DNA of 64,000 nt, from positions 7,750,001 to 7,814,000 of the forward strand of contig NZ_RDTE01000003.1 of the NCBI RefSeq assembly GCF_004125265.1, given 5' to 3'. This document shows positions 26,901-33,755 of this stretch, piece by piece. Within the stretch, counting starts at the first letter, position 1, and each line of letters starts with the position of its first letter. Under the pieces are notes generated by a model. The model worked only from the letters and a program-made list of their open reading frames with translations, was not told the origin of the DNA and made no database searches. The stretch comes from Streptomyces lydicus. GTDB lineage: Bacteria > Actinomycetota > Actinomycetes > Streptomycetales > Streptomycetaceae. The position numbers and the translations under genes were made by a program.

Positions 26901-27542
26901 ATCCCGCTCAACAGCGGCTGCCTCAAGCCCGTGGAGGTCCGCATCCCGGAGGGCTCGATGCTCGCCCCCGTCTTCCCGGCGGCCACCGTCGCGGGCAATG
27001 TGGAGACCTCCCAGGCGGTCACCGGCGCGCTCTACGCCGCGCTCGGTATCCAGGCCGAGGGCTCCGGCACGATGAACAACCTCACCTTCGGCAACGACCG
27101 GGTGCAGTACTACGAGACCGTCGCCAGCGGCTCGGGCGCGGGCTACGGCTTCGACGGCGCGGACGCCGTGCAGACCCATATGACCAACTCCCGGCTGACC
27201 GATCCCGAAGTGCTGGAGTGGCGCTACCCCGTCCGCGTCGACGCCTTCGCCATTCGCTCCGGCAGCGGCGGCACGGGCCGCTGGCACGGCGGCTGCGGTG
27301 TCGAGCGCCGGCTGCGCTTCCTGGAGCCGATGACCGTCGCCCTGCTGACCAACCACCGCAGGGTCCCGCCGTACGGCATGGCGGGCGGCGCCCCGGGCGC
27401 ACTGGGCGCCAACTCCGTGGAACGGGCGGACGGTTCACGGGCGGAGCTGGCGGGCTGTGACGCGGTGGAGGTCGGCGTGGACGACGTACTGGTGCTGCGC
27501 ACACCGGGCGGCGGGGGGTACGGGGCGGGGGACGGGGGCTGA
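23928..27542 (+). CDS. ATP-dependent 5-oxoprolinase, single-chain HyuA-HyuB fusion
   Basis: This 1204-residue protein has the full length of eukaryote-type 5-oxoprolinase. The N-terminal HyuA half (about 1-680) has the phosphate-binding WIDRGGTFTDVVG, VVKMGTTVATNALLERKG, FMQSNGGL and GFDMGGTSTDVS. The HyuB half (about 690-1200) starts at DPVMLEVFNSLFMAIAEQMG and contains INDPYHGGTHLPDVTV and the C-terminal TPGGGGYG. It hydrolyses 5-oxoproline (pyroglutamate) to glutamate using ATP; a hydantoinase activity is the alternative. The GTG start overlaps the SGNH stop, so it is cotranscribed with glycosyltransferases yet lies convergent to a second oxoprolinase system, pxpABC. Confidence 0.85.
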   Translation: MTGRWEFWIDRGGTFTDVVGRRPDGRLVTGKLLSHHPERYRDAAVAGIRMMLGLGPDEPVPAERVSVVKMGTTVATNALLERKGEPTVLLTTEGFRDALRIAYQNRPRIFDRHIVLPEALYDRVIEVPERIGARGEPVRPLDADAVRRALIRARADGLRSAAVVLLHGYRHADHERTVAELARQAGFSQVSCSHEVSPLMKLVPRGDTTVVDAYLSPILGRYVDDIAAQLPGIRLMFMQSNGGLRKAAHFRGKDAVLSGPAGGVVGMVRTAADAGGGHDRVIGFDMGGTSTDVSHYAGEFERVFGNEVAGVRMRAPMMNIHTVAAGGGSVLHFDGRRYRVGPDSAGADPGPACYRRGGPLTVTDAQVMLGRIQPAHFPAVFGPDGDRPLDAEVVRTRFGELAARAAAETGDDRGPEEVAAGFLDIAVLNMANAVKKISVQRGRDITRYVLTSFGGAGGQHACAVADALGIDTVLVPPLAGVLSAYGIGVADATAMREQAVEAEFTDPAAVERVHEVCEALAGQTRRELLDDGVPAASVTTRARVLIRYAGTDSTLAVPLADAGTMTAEFVRAHRERYAFTMDKPLVAEAVSVEALGAAGGAGGYEARAGSREGELTPAATVRMYTAGRWQDTGLYRRADLRPGDTLTGPAVIAEEDATTVLDPGWQAAMGENGHLLLTRARPRTGRAAVGTEADPVMLEVFNSLFMAIAEQMGVRLENTAHSVNIKERLDFSCALFDADGNLIANAPHIPVHLGSMGESIKEVLRRRGDGMRPGDVYAINDPYHGGTHLPDVTVVTPVFDTGGDELLFLVASRGHHAEIGGITPGSMPAFSSTIQEEGILFDNWLLVRDGELREDATRDLLAAGPYPSRAPDANLADLRAQIAANEKGIWELRRMTDQFGLDVVRAYMGHVQDNAEESVRRIIARLSDGSCRYETDSGAEIRVALTVDRAARSAVVDFAGTSPQQPGNANAPSSVVMAAVLYVFRTLVADDIPLNSGCLKPVEVRIPEGSMLAPVFPAATVAGNVETSQAVTGALYAALGIQAEGSGTMNNLTFGNDRVQYYETVASGSGAGYGFDGADAVQTHMTNSRLTDPEVLEWRYPVRVDAFAIRSGSGGTGRWHGGCGVERRLRFLEPMTVALLTNHRRVPPYGMAGGAPGALGANSVERADGSRAELAGCDAVEVGVDDVLVLRTPGGGGYGAGDGG

Positions 27543-27566
27543 CCGCCGACGACCGGCGGACACGCC

Positions 27567-28430
27567 CTACCGCACCCGGAGAAACCGGACCGGCGTCCCC
27601 GGTGACGCCTGGGCAGCGGGGGCCAGGTAGCGCTCGGGGACGACGCCGATGACCGGGTAGCCGCCGGTCGTGGGGTGGTCGTGGAGGAAGAGGACGGGCA
27701 GGCCGTCGGGCGGGACCTGGAGGGCGCCCAGGGGCATGCCCTCGCTGGGGAGTTCGCCGCTGCGGGCGCGCTCCAGGGGCGGGCCCTCGGTGCGCAGGCC
27801 GATGCGGTTGCTGGCGGGGGAGACGCGGAAGCGGCCGGTGGTGAGGGTGTGCAGGCCGGCGGCGGTGAACCAGCCGTCGCGGGGGCCGGGCAGGAACGGC
27901 AGGACGAGCTCCGTCACCGGGCCGGGGTGCCAGATGGCGTCGGCGCCCGCGGCCGGGCCGTACGGGGTGCCCAGCGGGAGCACCGTGCCCTCGGTGAGCG
28001 GGTCGGGGCCCAGGCCGGAGAGCAGATCGGCGGCGCGGCTGCCGAGGACCGGTGCGGTGTCGATGCCCCCGGCGAAGGCGAGGTGGGAGCGCAGGCCGTG
28101 GGTGGCGGGCCCGGCGTCCAGGACGGCGCCCGCCGGGACGCGGACCGGCGCGCCCCAGGGGGCGGGGCGGCCGTCGACGGTCACCGGGCAGGGCGCGCCC
28201 GTGACGGCGACGGTGGTGGCCGTGCGGACCCGCAGGGCGCAGCCGGTGAGGGTGGTCTCCAGGGCGGCGGCTGACTCGGGGTTGCCGACCAGGCGGTTGG
28301 CGAGCCGGTGCGCGGGCTCGTCCAGGGCGCCGGCCCGCGGCACACCGAGGTGGGCATGGCCGGGCCTGCCGAGGTCCTGGACGGTGGTGAGCGCTCCGGC
28401 CCGGACGACCGAGAAGGCGCGGTCGGTCAT
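27567..28430 (-). CDS. pxpC: 5-oxoprolinase subunit PxpC (KipA/biotin-dependent carboxyltransferase-like)
   Basis: This 287-residue protein matches the KipA/allophanate-hydrolase-subunit-2 fold: RAGALTTVQDLGRPGHAHLGVPRAGALDEPAHRLANRLVGN at the N-terminus, later RLVSPASNRIGLR-type and PVLFLHDHPTTGGYPVIGVV segments. With PxpA and PxpB it forms the prokaryotic ATP-dependent 5-oxoprolinase. Start ATG 28430 overlaps the PxpB stop (ATGA), as in most pxpBC operons. It is the last gene of the pxpA-pxpB-pxpC operon. Confidence 0.88.
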   Translation of the reverse strand: MTDRAFSVVRAGALTTVQDLGRPGHAHLGVPRAGALDEPAHRLANRLVGNPESAAALETTLTGCALRVRTATTVAVTGAPCPVTVDGRPAPWGAPVRVPAGAVLDAGPATHGLRSHLAFAGGIDTAPVLGSRAADLLSGLGPDPLTEGTVLPLGTPYGPAAGADAIWHPGPVTELVLPFLPGPRDGWFTAAGLHTLTTGRFRVSPASNRIGLRTEGPPLERARSGELPSEGMPLGALQVPPDGLPVLFLHDHPTTGGYPVIGVVPERYLAPAAQASPGTPVRFLRVR

Positions 28431-29050
28431 CGGGTGCTCTCCTGCGGGACGAAGCGGACACGGGTACCGGGGGCGAGCAGCGCGGCCGGCTCGCGGCGCG
28501 GGTCCCACAGGACGCTGTCGGTGGTGCCGATCAACTGCCAGCCGCCGGGGGAGGAACGCGGGTAGACCCCGGTGTACGGGCCGGCCAGGGCGACCGAGCC
28601 GACCGGGACCTTCGTACGGGGAGTGTCCCGGCGCGGTACGTGCAGCGGCTCGGGCAGTCCGGTCAGATAGCCGAAGCCGGGGGCGAAGCCGCAGAAGGCG
28701 ACGCGGAACTCGGTCGCGGAGTGCCGCCGGACGACCTCGTCGGCGGTGCAGTTCCACAGAGCGGCGACGTCGGCGAGGTCGGGGCCGTTGTAGCGGACCG
28801 GGAGGTCCACGGTGGGCCGGTCGCCGGCGCCGATCGGCGGGATGTCCCAGGTGGCGAGCTCGGCGAGGAGGCCGCGGGGGTCGGCGAGACCGTCGAGGAG
28901 CACCGTACGGGCGGCCGGCACGATCTCGCGCAGCGGCGGCAGGGCGCCGCCGGCGGCCCGGCGCAGCAGTTCGGCGTGCAGTGCCTCGACCTCCTCGGCG
29001 CTGTCCAGCTCGATCAGCAGGCCGTGTTCACCGACCGGCAGCGGCCTCAT
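28427..29050 (-). CDS. pxpB: 5-oxoprolinase subunit PxpB (KipI family)
   Basis: This 207-residue protein has the KipI/allophanate-hydrolase-subunit-1 pattern. It has an N-terminal LPVGEHGLLIEL and a centre VPVRYNG-type entry (DLPVRYNGPDLADVA). The strongly conserved FCGFAPGFGYLTGLPEPL, PRRDTPRTKVPVGSVALAG and YPRSSPGGWQLIG follow. It is the partner of PxpC, probably acting on phosphorylated 5-oxoproline. Stop/start overlaps on both sides show coupling to pxpA and pxpC. Confidence 0.9.
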   Translation of the reverse strand: MRPLPVGEHGLLIELDSAEEVEALHAELLRRAAGGALPPLREIVPAARTVLLDGLADPRGLLAELATWDIPPIGAGDRPTVDLPVRYNGPDLADVAALWNCTADEVVRRHSATEFRVAFCGFAPGFGYLTGLPEPLHVPRRDTPRTKVPVGSVALAGPYTGVYPRSSPGGWQLIGTTDSVLWDPRREPAALLAPGTRVRFVPQESTR

Positions 29051-29823
29051 ACGAAGCTCCGGATGCGGACGCCGGCCGCGGCCAGCTCGGACCGTACGCG
29101 CCGGGCGAGGCCGGCTGCGCCGGGGGTGTCGCCGTGCAGGCACAGCGAGCGGGCCGTGATGCCGACGCGCCGGCCGTCGCGGGAGGTGACGGTGCGGTCG
29201 CGGGCCATGCCCAGGGCCCGCTTGACGACCTCGTCGGCGTCGTGGACCACCGCGCCCGGTTCGCGGCGGGGGACGAGGGTGCCCTCGTCGGTATAGGCAC
29301 GGTCGGCGAAGGCCTCGCCGACGACGGGCAGTTCGGCCCGCCGGGCGGCCTCGTGCAGCCGCGAGCCGGGCAGCCCGAGGACCGGCAGGGCGGCGCCCGC
29401 GGCGCGGATGCCGTCGATGACGGCCGCGGCCTGCTCCGCGTCGTGGACACAGCGGTTGTAGAGCGCGCCGTGCGGTTTGACGTAGCGGACCCGGGTCCCG
29501 GCGGCGCGCGCGAAGACGTCCAGCGCCCCGATCTGATAGGTGATCTCGGCGGACAGCTCCTCGGGCGGCACCTCCATCGCGCGGCGGCCGAAGCCGGCCA
29601 GGTCGCGGTAGGAGACCTGGGCGCCGATGACCACACCGCGCCCGGCGGCCAGTTCGCACACCCGGCGCATGGTGGCCGGGTCGCCGGCGTGGAAGCCGCA
29701 GGCGACATTGGCGCTGGTGACGACGGAGAGCAGGGCCTCGTCATCGGTGAGCTGCCAGCGGCCGAAGCCTTCCCCGAGGTCGGCGTTGAGGTCGATGACG
29801 GGAGGGGGCGCCGGGTCGCTCAT
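29047..29823 (-). CDS. pxpA: 5-oxoprolinase subunit PxpA (LamB/YcsF family)
   Basis: This 258-residue protein has the LamB/YcsF pattern. The N-terminal IDLNADLGEGFG, TSANVACGFHAGDP (metal- or substrate-binding His/Asp), AQVSYRDLAGFGRR, VKPHGALYN and SLCLHGDTPGA are all recognisable. It is the cyclic-amide-opening subunit of the PxpABC 5-oxoprolinase. ATG 29823 gives the usual family length; ATG 29838 would add five residues. It is divergent from the GntR gene, with a palindromic operator candidate between them. Confidence 0.92.
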   Translation of the reverse strand: MSDPAPPPVIDLNADLGEGFGRWQLTDDEALLSVVTSANVACGFHAGDPATMRRVCELAAGRGVVIGAQVSYRDLAGFGRRAMEVPPEELSAEITYQIGALDVFARAAGTRVRYVKPHGALYNRCVHDAEQAAAVIDGIRAAGAALPVLGLPGSRLHEAARRAELPVVGEAFADRAYTDEGTLVPRREPGAVVHDADEVVKRALGMARDRTVTSRDGRRVGITARSLCLHGDTPGAAGLARRVRSELAAAGVRIRSFV

Positions 29824-29983
29824 GTGGGTCCGTTCCATGGGGCTCGGGGCCGGTCGGGCGCGCGGGGCAGCGGTGCGACGGCTCGGGCGCGGGCAGGGGC
29901 GGCGGGACGTTCCGGCCGGCCCGTATCCGTAGTGACTCTCCCCGAGGGCGCTTGAGCCGACCGGCGTCGAGGACAACGTAGAG

Positions 29984-30005
29984 GATTGTTCAACGATCCG
30001 ACAAG
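29984..30005. promoter_or_regulatory. GntR/FCD operator candidate, copy 1
   Basis: The core ATTGTTCAACGAT (29985-29997) is a near-palindrome with GTT-N-AAC symmetry, a shape seen in FCD-type GntR operators. The full 22-base block is identical, in inverted orientation, to 30946-30967. It lies between pxpA and the GntR gene, so it could control both. Confidence 0.7.
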
Positions 30006-30127
30006 AGGTGTTCGGGGTGCGATCACGGACGCGTTGTTTCGTTCTCCCATCTGGGATTGACTTTCGCTCATACGACCCCGGGACGGCCCCGACTGCCGCC
30101 CGGTACGGCGCGAGAGCGGGGAGCGGT

Positions 30128-30871
30128 ATGGCGGGCGGAGCGGCGAAGAACGATCAGTGGCGGCTCACCGAGGTCGCGAGCCTGGAAGGCGACCGTGCCC
30201 TGCTGGGGCGCTCCAGTACGGCCGAACGGGTCGCCGACATCCTGCGCGACCGGATCACCGAGGGCTTCTTCCCGCCCGGCGCCAGGCTCTCGGAAGAGAG
30301 CATCGGCGGCGCGCTGGGTGTCTCGCGCAACACGCTGCGGGAGGCCTTCCGGCTGCTGACGCACGAGCGGCTGCTGGTGCACGAGCTCAACCGAGGGGTG
30401 TTCGTCCGGGTGGTGACGGTCGAGGACCTGGAGGACATCTACCGGGTGCGGATGCTCGTGGAGTGCGCGGCGGTACGGGGTCTGGGGCCGGGGCCCTACG
30501 ACGCCGCGGCGACCGGTGCCATCGCGGCGATCGAGGCCGCGGTGCAGGCCGGCGAGGACGCGTCCGAAGGCCGGGAGTGGCAGGCGCTCTCGACCGCCAA
30601 CATCCGCTTTCACCAGGCGGTCGTGGCCCTGGCGGGCAGTCCGCGCACGGATGAGCTGATGCGGGGAGTGCTCGCCGAGCTCCGGCTCGTCTTCCATGTC
30701 ATGGCCGACCCCCGGCGCTTCCATGCGCCCTATCTGACCCGTAACAGGCACATTGTCGAGGCCCTGCAGGCGGGCGACACCGCCGAGGCCGAGGGGCTGC
30801 TGCTGTCGTATCTGGAGGACTCGCGCACACAGCTGTCGGGGGCGTACGCGCAGCGCATCGCGGAGGGGTGA
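30128..30871 (+). CDS. GntR-family regulator with FCD domain (pyroglutamate cluster)
   Basis: This 247-residue regulator has a winged helix-turn-helix at about residues 30-95 (TAERVADILRDRITEGFFPPGARLSE, GVSRNTLREAFRLLTHERLL) and an all-helical FCD ligand domain (about 100-240). Metal/ligand His candidates are in NIRFHQAVV and RNRHIVEALQAGD. The ATG at 30128 follows GGGGAG. It sits between pxpABC (divergent) and the DUF969/979 pair (downstream), and identical 22-base blocks flank the gene in both control regions. It is probably the local repressor, with 5-oxoproline or a derivative as effector. That role is inferred. Confidence 0.88.
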   Translation: MAGGAAKNDQWRLTEVASLEGDRALLGRSSTAERVADILRDRITEGFFPPGARLSEESIGGALGVSRNTLREAFRLLTHERLLVHELNRGVFVRVVTVEDLEDIYRVRMLVECAAVRGLGPGPYDAAATGAIAAIEAAVQAGEDASEGREWQALSTANIRFHQAVVALAGSPRTDELMRGVLAELRLVFHVMADPRRFHAPYLTRNRHIVEALQAGDTAEAEGLLLSYLEDSRTQLSGAYAQRIAEG

Positions 30872-30945
30872 GGGCCCGCGGGCCGCCGCGCCGCCCCTGG
30901 TCACGCCCTCCGCAGGGGTGGTCTGAGATTCGCTCCGGCAGACCC

Positions 30946-30967
30946 CTTGTCGGATCGTTGAACAATC
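30946..30967. promoter_or_regulatory. GntR/FCD operator candidate, copy 2
   Basis: Exact inverted copy of the 22-base block at 29984-30005, with core ATCGTTGAACAAT at 30954-30966. It lies 73 bases before the DUF969 gene. A TAGCCT about 20 bases after TTGTCG could be the -10/-35 pair it overlaps. Confidence 0.7.
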
Positions 30968-31039
30968 ACCTAGCCTCCGCTGCAATCTCTTCATCTCCCT
31001 GCGGACCCGAGTGGGTCCCCGTACGCGGAAGGCGCATCC

Positions 31040-31750
31040 ATGATCGTGCTCCTCGGCGTGCTCGTGGTCGTGATCGGCTTCGCCACGAAACGCAATCCCC
31101 TGCTGGTCGTGGGGGTGGCCGGCATAGCGACCGGCCTCCTCGGAGGACTGTCGCCGGGCAAGGTGCTCGCCGCGTTCGGCGACGGCTTCGCCGGCAGCCG
31201 GGCGGTGACGATCTTCGCGATCACCCTCCCGGTCATCGGCCTCCTGGAGCGCTACGGCCTCCAGGAGCAGGCCCGCAACCTCATCGCCCGGTTCGCCGGG
31301 CTCACCACCGGACGCTTCCTGGCGCTCTACCTCGGTCTGCGGCAGATCGGCGCCGCGGTCGGCCTGACCAACGTCTTCGGCCCCGCCCAGACCGTCCGCC
31401 CGCTCGCCGTCCCGATGGCCGAGGGTGCGGCCGAGCGGAAATACGGCGAACTCCCGGACCGGACACGGGAGAAGGTCAGGTCGTTCGCCGCCAGCGCGGA
31501 CAACGTCGGCCTCTTCTTCGGGGAGGACGTCTTCCTCGCCGTCGGCTCGATCCTGCTGATCACCGGCTTCGTCAACACCACCTACGGAACCCACCTCGAA
31601 CCGCTGCAGCTCGCGCTGTGGGCGATCCCCACCGCCGTGTGCGCCTTCCTCGTCCACGGCTGGCGACTGCTGCGCCTGGACCGCCATATGGAACGCGAAC
31701 TGCTCACCGCCCGTGTCCACGACACCGCCGTAGTGGAGGCCACCAAGTGA
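31040..31750 (+). CDS. DUF969 membrane protein (putative permease subunit)
   Basis: This 236-residue integral membrane protein has five to six hydrophobic segments (MIVLLGVLVVVIGF at the start, then LLVVGVAGIATGLLGGL, AVTIFAITLPVIGLL, FLAVGSILLITGF, ALWAIPTAVCAFLVHGW). It matches DUF969, which is regularly paired with DUF979 next to pcp and pxp genes. By context the pair may transport pyroglutamate or a related compound; this is inference. The ATG at 31040 follows GGAAGG. It is coupled to the DUF979 gene through a GTGA overlap. Confidence 0.85.
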   Translation: MIVLLGVLVVVIGFATKRNPLLVVGVAGIATGLLGGLSPGKVLAAFGDGFAGSRAVTIFAITLPVIGLLERYGLQEQARNLIARFAGLTTGRFLALYLGLRQIGAAVGLTNVFGPAQTVRPLAVPMAEGAAERKYGELPDRTREKVRSFAASADNVGLFFGEDVFLAVGSILLITGFVNTTYGTHLEPLQLALWAIPTAVCAFLVHGWRLLRLDRHMERELLTARVHDTAVVEATK

Positions 31751-32715
31751 TCAAGGCAGAGTGGTTCTACTGGCTGGTGGGCCTCAGCTTCCTGGTGATG
31801 GCCGCCCAGATGGTCACCGACCGCAGCAACCCCAAGCGCCTGGGCACCGGCACCTTCTGGGGCCTGATCGGTGCCGGTTTCATCTACAGCAGCTGGGTCG
31901 TCACCAAGCAGGCGCCGGCCGAGCCCCTGGGTGCCGCGGTCCTCGTCATGGCGTGCCTGGCCGGCTTCGGCTTCACCGGGCGCGGCACCCCGCGCACCAC
32001 GACCTCGGAACAGCGCACCGCCAGTGCCGCCAAGCTCGGCAACAGGCTGTTCGTCCCCGCGCTCACCATCCCCGCCGTCGCCATGGTCTGTGCCATAGGT
32101 GTCAAGCACCTCTCCTTCGGGGGTGAGCCGGTCCTCCAGGAGGGCAGCGAGACCATCCTGGGCCTGGGGATCGGTGCCGTCGTCGCCCTCGTGGTCGCGA
32201 TGGTCATGCTCCGCGAGAAGCGGATCTCCGTACCCGTGCAGTCCGGCCGCTCGATGCTCGAGGCGATGGGCTGGGCGATGCTGCTGCCGCAGATGCTGGC
32301 CACGCTGGGCGCCATCTTCCAGGTCTCCGGGGTCGGCGACCAGGTCGGCAAGCTCACCGCCTCCGTCCTGCCCGAGGGCTCGCTCTACATCGCGATCGTC
32401 GTCTACTGCGTGGGCATGTTCGCGTTCACCGTGATCATGGGCAACGGTTTCGCCGCCTTCCCCGTGATGACCGCCGCGGTCGGCTGGCCCGTCCTGATAG
32501 GCCACTTCAACGGCAACCCCGCCGCCGTCCTGGCCATCGGCATGCTCGCCGGCTTCTGCGGCACCCTGGTGACGCCCATGGCCGCCAACTTCAACATCGT
32601 TCCGGCGGCCCTGCTGGAGCTGAAGGATCAGTACGGGCCGATCAAGGCGCAGTTGCCCACCGCGGGGATACTGCTCGGCTGCAACATCCTGATCATGGCG
32701 CTGTTCGCCTTCTGA
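31747..32715 (+). CDS. DUF979 membrane protein (putative permease subunit)
   Basis: This 322-residue protein starts at GTG 31747, overlapping the DUF969 stop. About nine hydrophobic segments are visible. They include YWLVGLSFLVMAAQMV, LGAAVLVMACLAGFGF, VPALTIPAVAMVCAIG, IVVYCVGMFAFTVIMGNGFAAFPVMTAAVG, VLAIGMLAGFCGTLVTPMAANFN and LLGCNILIMALFAF. Conserved polar positions in MGNGFAAFPVMTAA and TPMAANFNIVP suggest a transport path. It ends the presumed DUF969-DUF979 transcript; pcp follows after 190 bases. Confidence 0.85.
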   Translation: MIKAEWFYWLVGLSFLVMAAQMVTDRSNPKRLGTGTFWGLIGAGFIYSSWVVTKQAPAEPLGAAVLVMACLAGFGFTGRGTPRTTTSEQRTASAAKLGNRLFVPALTIPAVAMVCAIGVKHLSFGGEPVLQEGSETILGLGIGAVVALVVAMVMLREKRISVPVQSGRSMLEAMGWAMLLPQMLATLGAIFQVSGVGDQVGKLTASVLPEGSLYIAIVVYCVGMFAFTVIMGNGFAAFPVMTAAVGWPVLIGHFNGNPAAVLAIGMLAGFCGTLVTPMAANFNIVPAALLELKDQYGPIKAQLPTAGILLGCNILIMALFAF

Positions 32716-32905
32716 ACCCGCTGTCCGGGCGTGCCCGTCGGACTCCGCGGCACCGTGCCCCGCTCCGCCCCGGCCCGCCCTTGCGCCCGCCGCCTGCGAT
32801 GCCGCACGCGCGGCGCCGCACTCACCGCACCGCAGTGCCCCCACACCGCACCCGCACCGCACTGCACCCCCTCGCACCTCACCGCACCGCACCAAGGATG
32901 ACCGT
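32716..32905. repeat. CCGCAC-rich simple-sequence spacer before pcp
   Basis: From about 32812 to 32892 the spacer is made of irregular CACCGCACC and ACCGCA units, with no plausible gene. It may simply be slippage-derived DNA. A promoter for pcp is not obvious, so readthrough from DUF979 is possible. Confidence 0.5.
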
Positions 32906-33550
32906 ATGACCCGGGTACTGCTGACCGGATTTGCGCCTTTCGACGGCGAATCCACCAACCCGTCCTGGCAGGCGGTACGCGCCGCCGTGGACGAACCGCC
33001 CACCGGCATCGAGGCCTTCGCCGTCGAGCTCCCCTGCGTCTACGGAGCGTCGATCGCGGTGTTGCGCGCCGCGATCGAGGAGACCCGTCCCGAGATAGTG
33101 GTGTGCGTCGGCCAGGCGGGCGGGCGCCCCGACATCACCGTCGAACGCATCGCCGTCAACGTCGACGACGCGCGGATCCCCGACGCCTCGGGAGCCGAAC
33201 CGGTCGACGAGCCGGTCGTGCCCGGCGGCCCCGCCGCGTACTTCTCCACCCTGCCGGTCAAGGCGTGCGTGGCCGCGGTCCGTGCCGCCGGTCTGCCCGC
33301 CTCCGTCTCCAACACGGCGGGCACCTTCGTCTGCAACCACGTCTTCTACGGCCTCGCCCACCTCATCGCCACCGAACTGCCCGAGCTGCGCGGCGGCTTC
33401 GTCCACGTCCCCTACACGCCGGAGCAGGTCGTCGACCGCGCCCAGCCGTCGCTGCCGGCCGACGCGGTGGCCCGCGCCCTGCGCGAGATCGCGGTCACCG
33501 CCGCGCACACCCGCACCGATCTCCGGATCGCGGGAGGGGCGACCCACTGA
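32906..33550 (+). CDS. pcp: Pyroglutamyl-peptidase I (C15 family)
   Basis: This 214-residue cysteine peptidase removes N-terminal pyroglutamate from peptides. The catalytic triad is recognisable: Glu in DITVERIAVNVDDARIPD, Cys in AGTFVCNHVFYGL, His in GFVHVPYTPEQ. The N-terminal VLLTGFAPFDGESTNPSW is a family hallmark. Placed beside pxpABC and the DUF969/979 pair, it would supply free 5-oxoproline for the oxoprolinases. Length and motifs are complete, so it should be active. Confidence 0.93.
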   Translation: MTRVLLTGFAPFDGESTNPSWQAVRAAVDEPPTGIEAFAVELPCVYGASIAVLRAAIEETRPEIVVCVGQAGGRPDITVERIAVNVDDARIPDASGAEPVDEPVVPGGPAAYFSTLPVKACVAAVRAAGLPASVSNTAGTFVCNHVFYGLAHLIATELPELRGGFVHVPYTPEQVVDRAQPSLPADAVARALREIAVTAAHTRTDLRIAGGATH

Positions 33551-33755
33551 GCGCCCCGTCGAGCACCCCACGGAGCACCGGCACGGGCTCCGGCGCACCC
33601 GCCACGGGACCTGGCGCCGGGCCGCCGCGGGCCACGCCGTAGACTGATCCGCCGGCCCGGCGAGTGGTCCGTCAACGGATCCACCAGCGGTTCCACCCAG
33701 GAACGGATCCGCGCCGTTTCGTCCGTTGTCAGTGCGAGCGCCTACTCTGTGCGAC

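Noticed and set aside
23751..27356. 1201-codon minus-strand open frame
   Set aside because: Antisense shadow of the 5-oxoprolinase gene; no motifs, no ribosome site.
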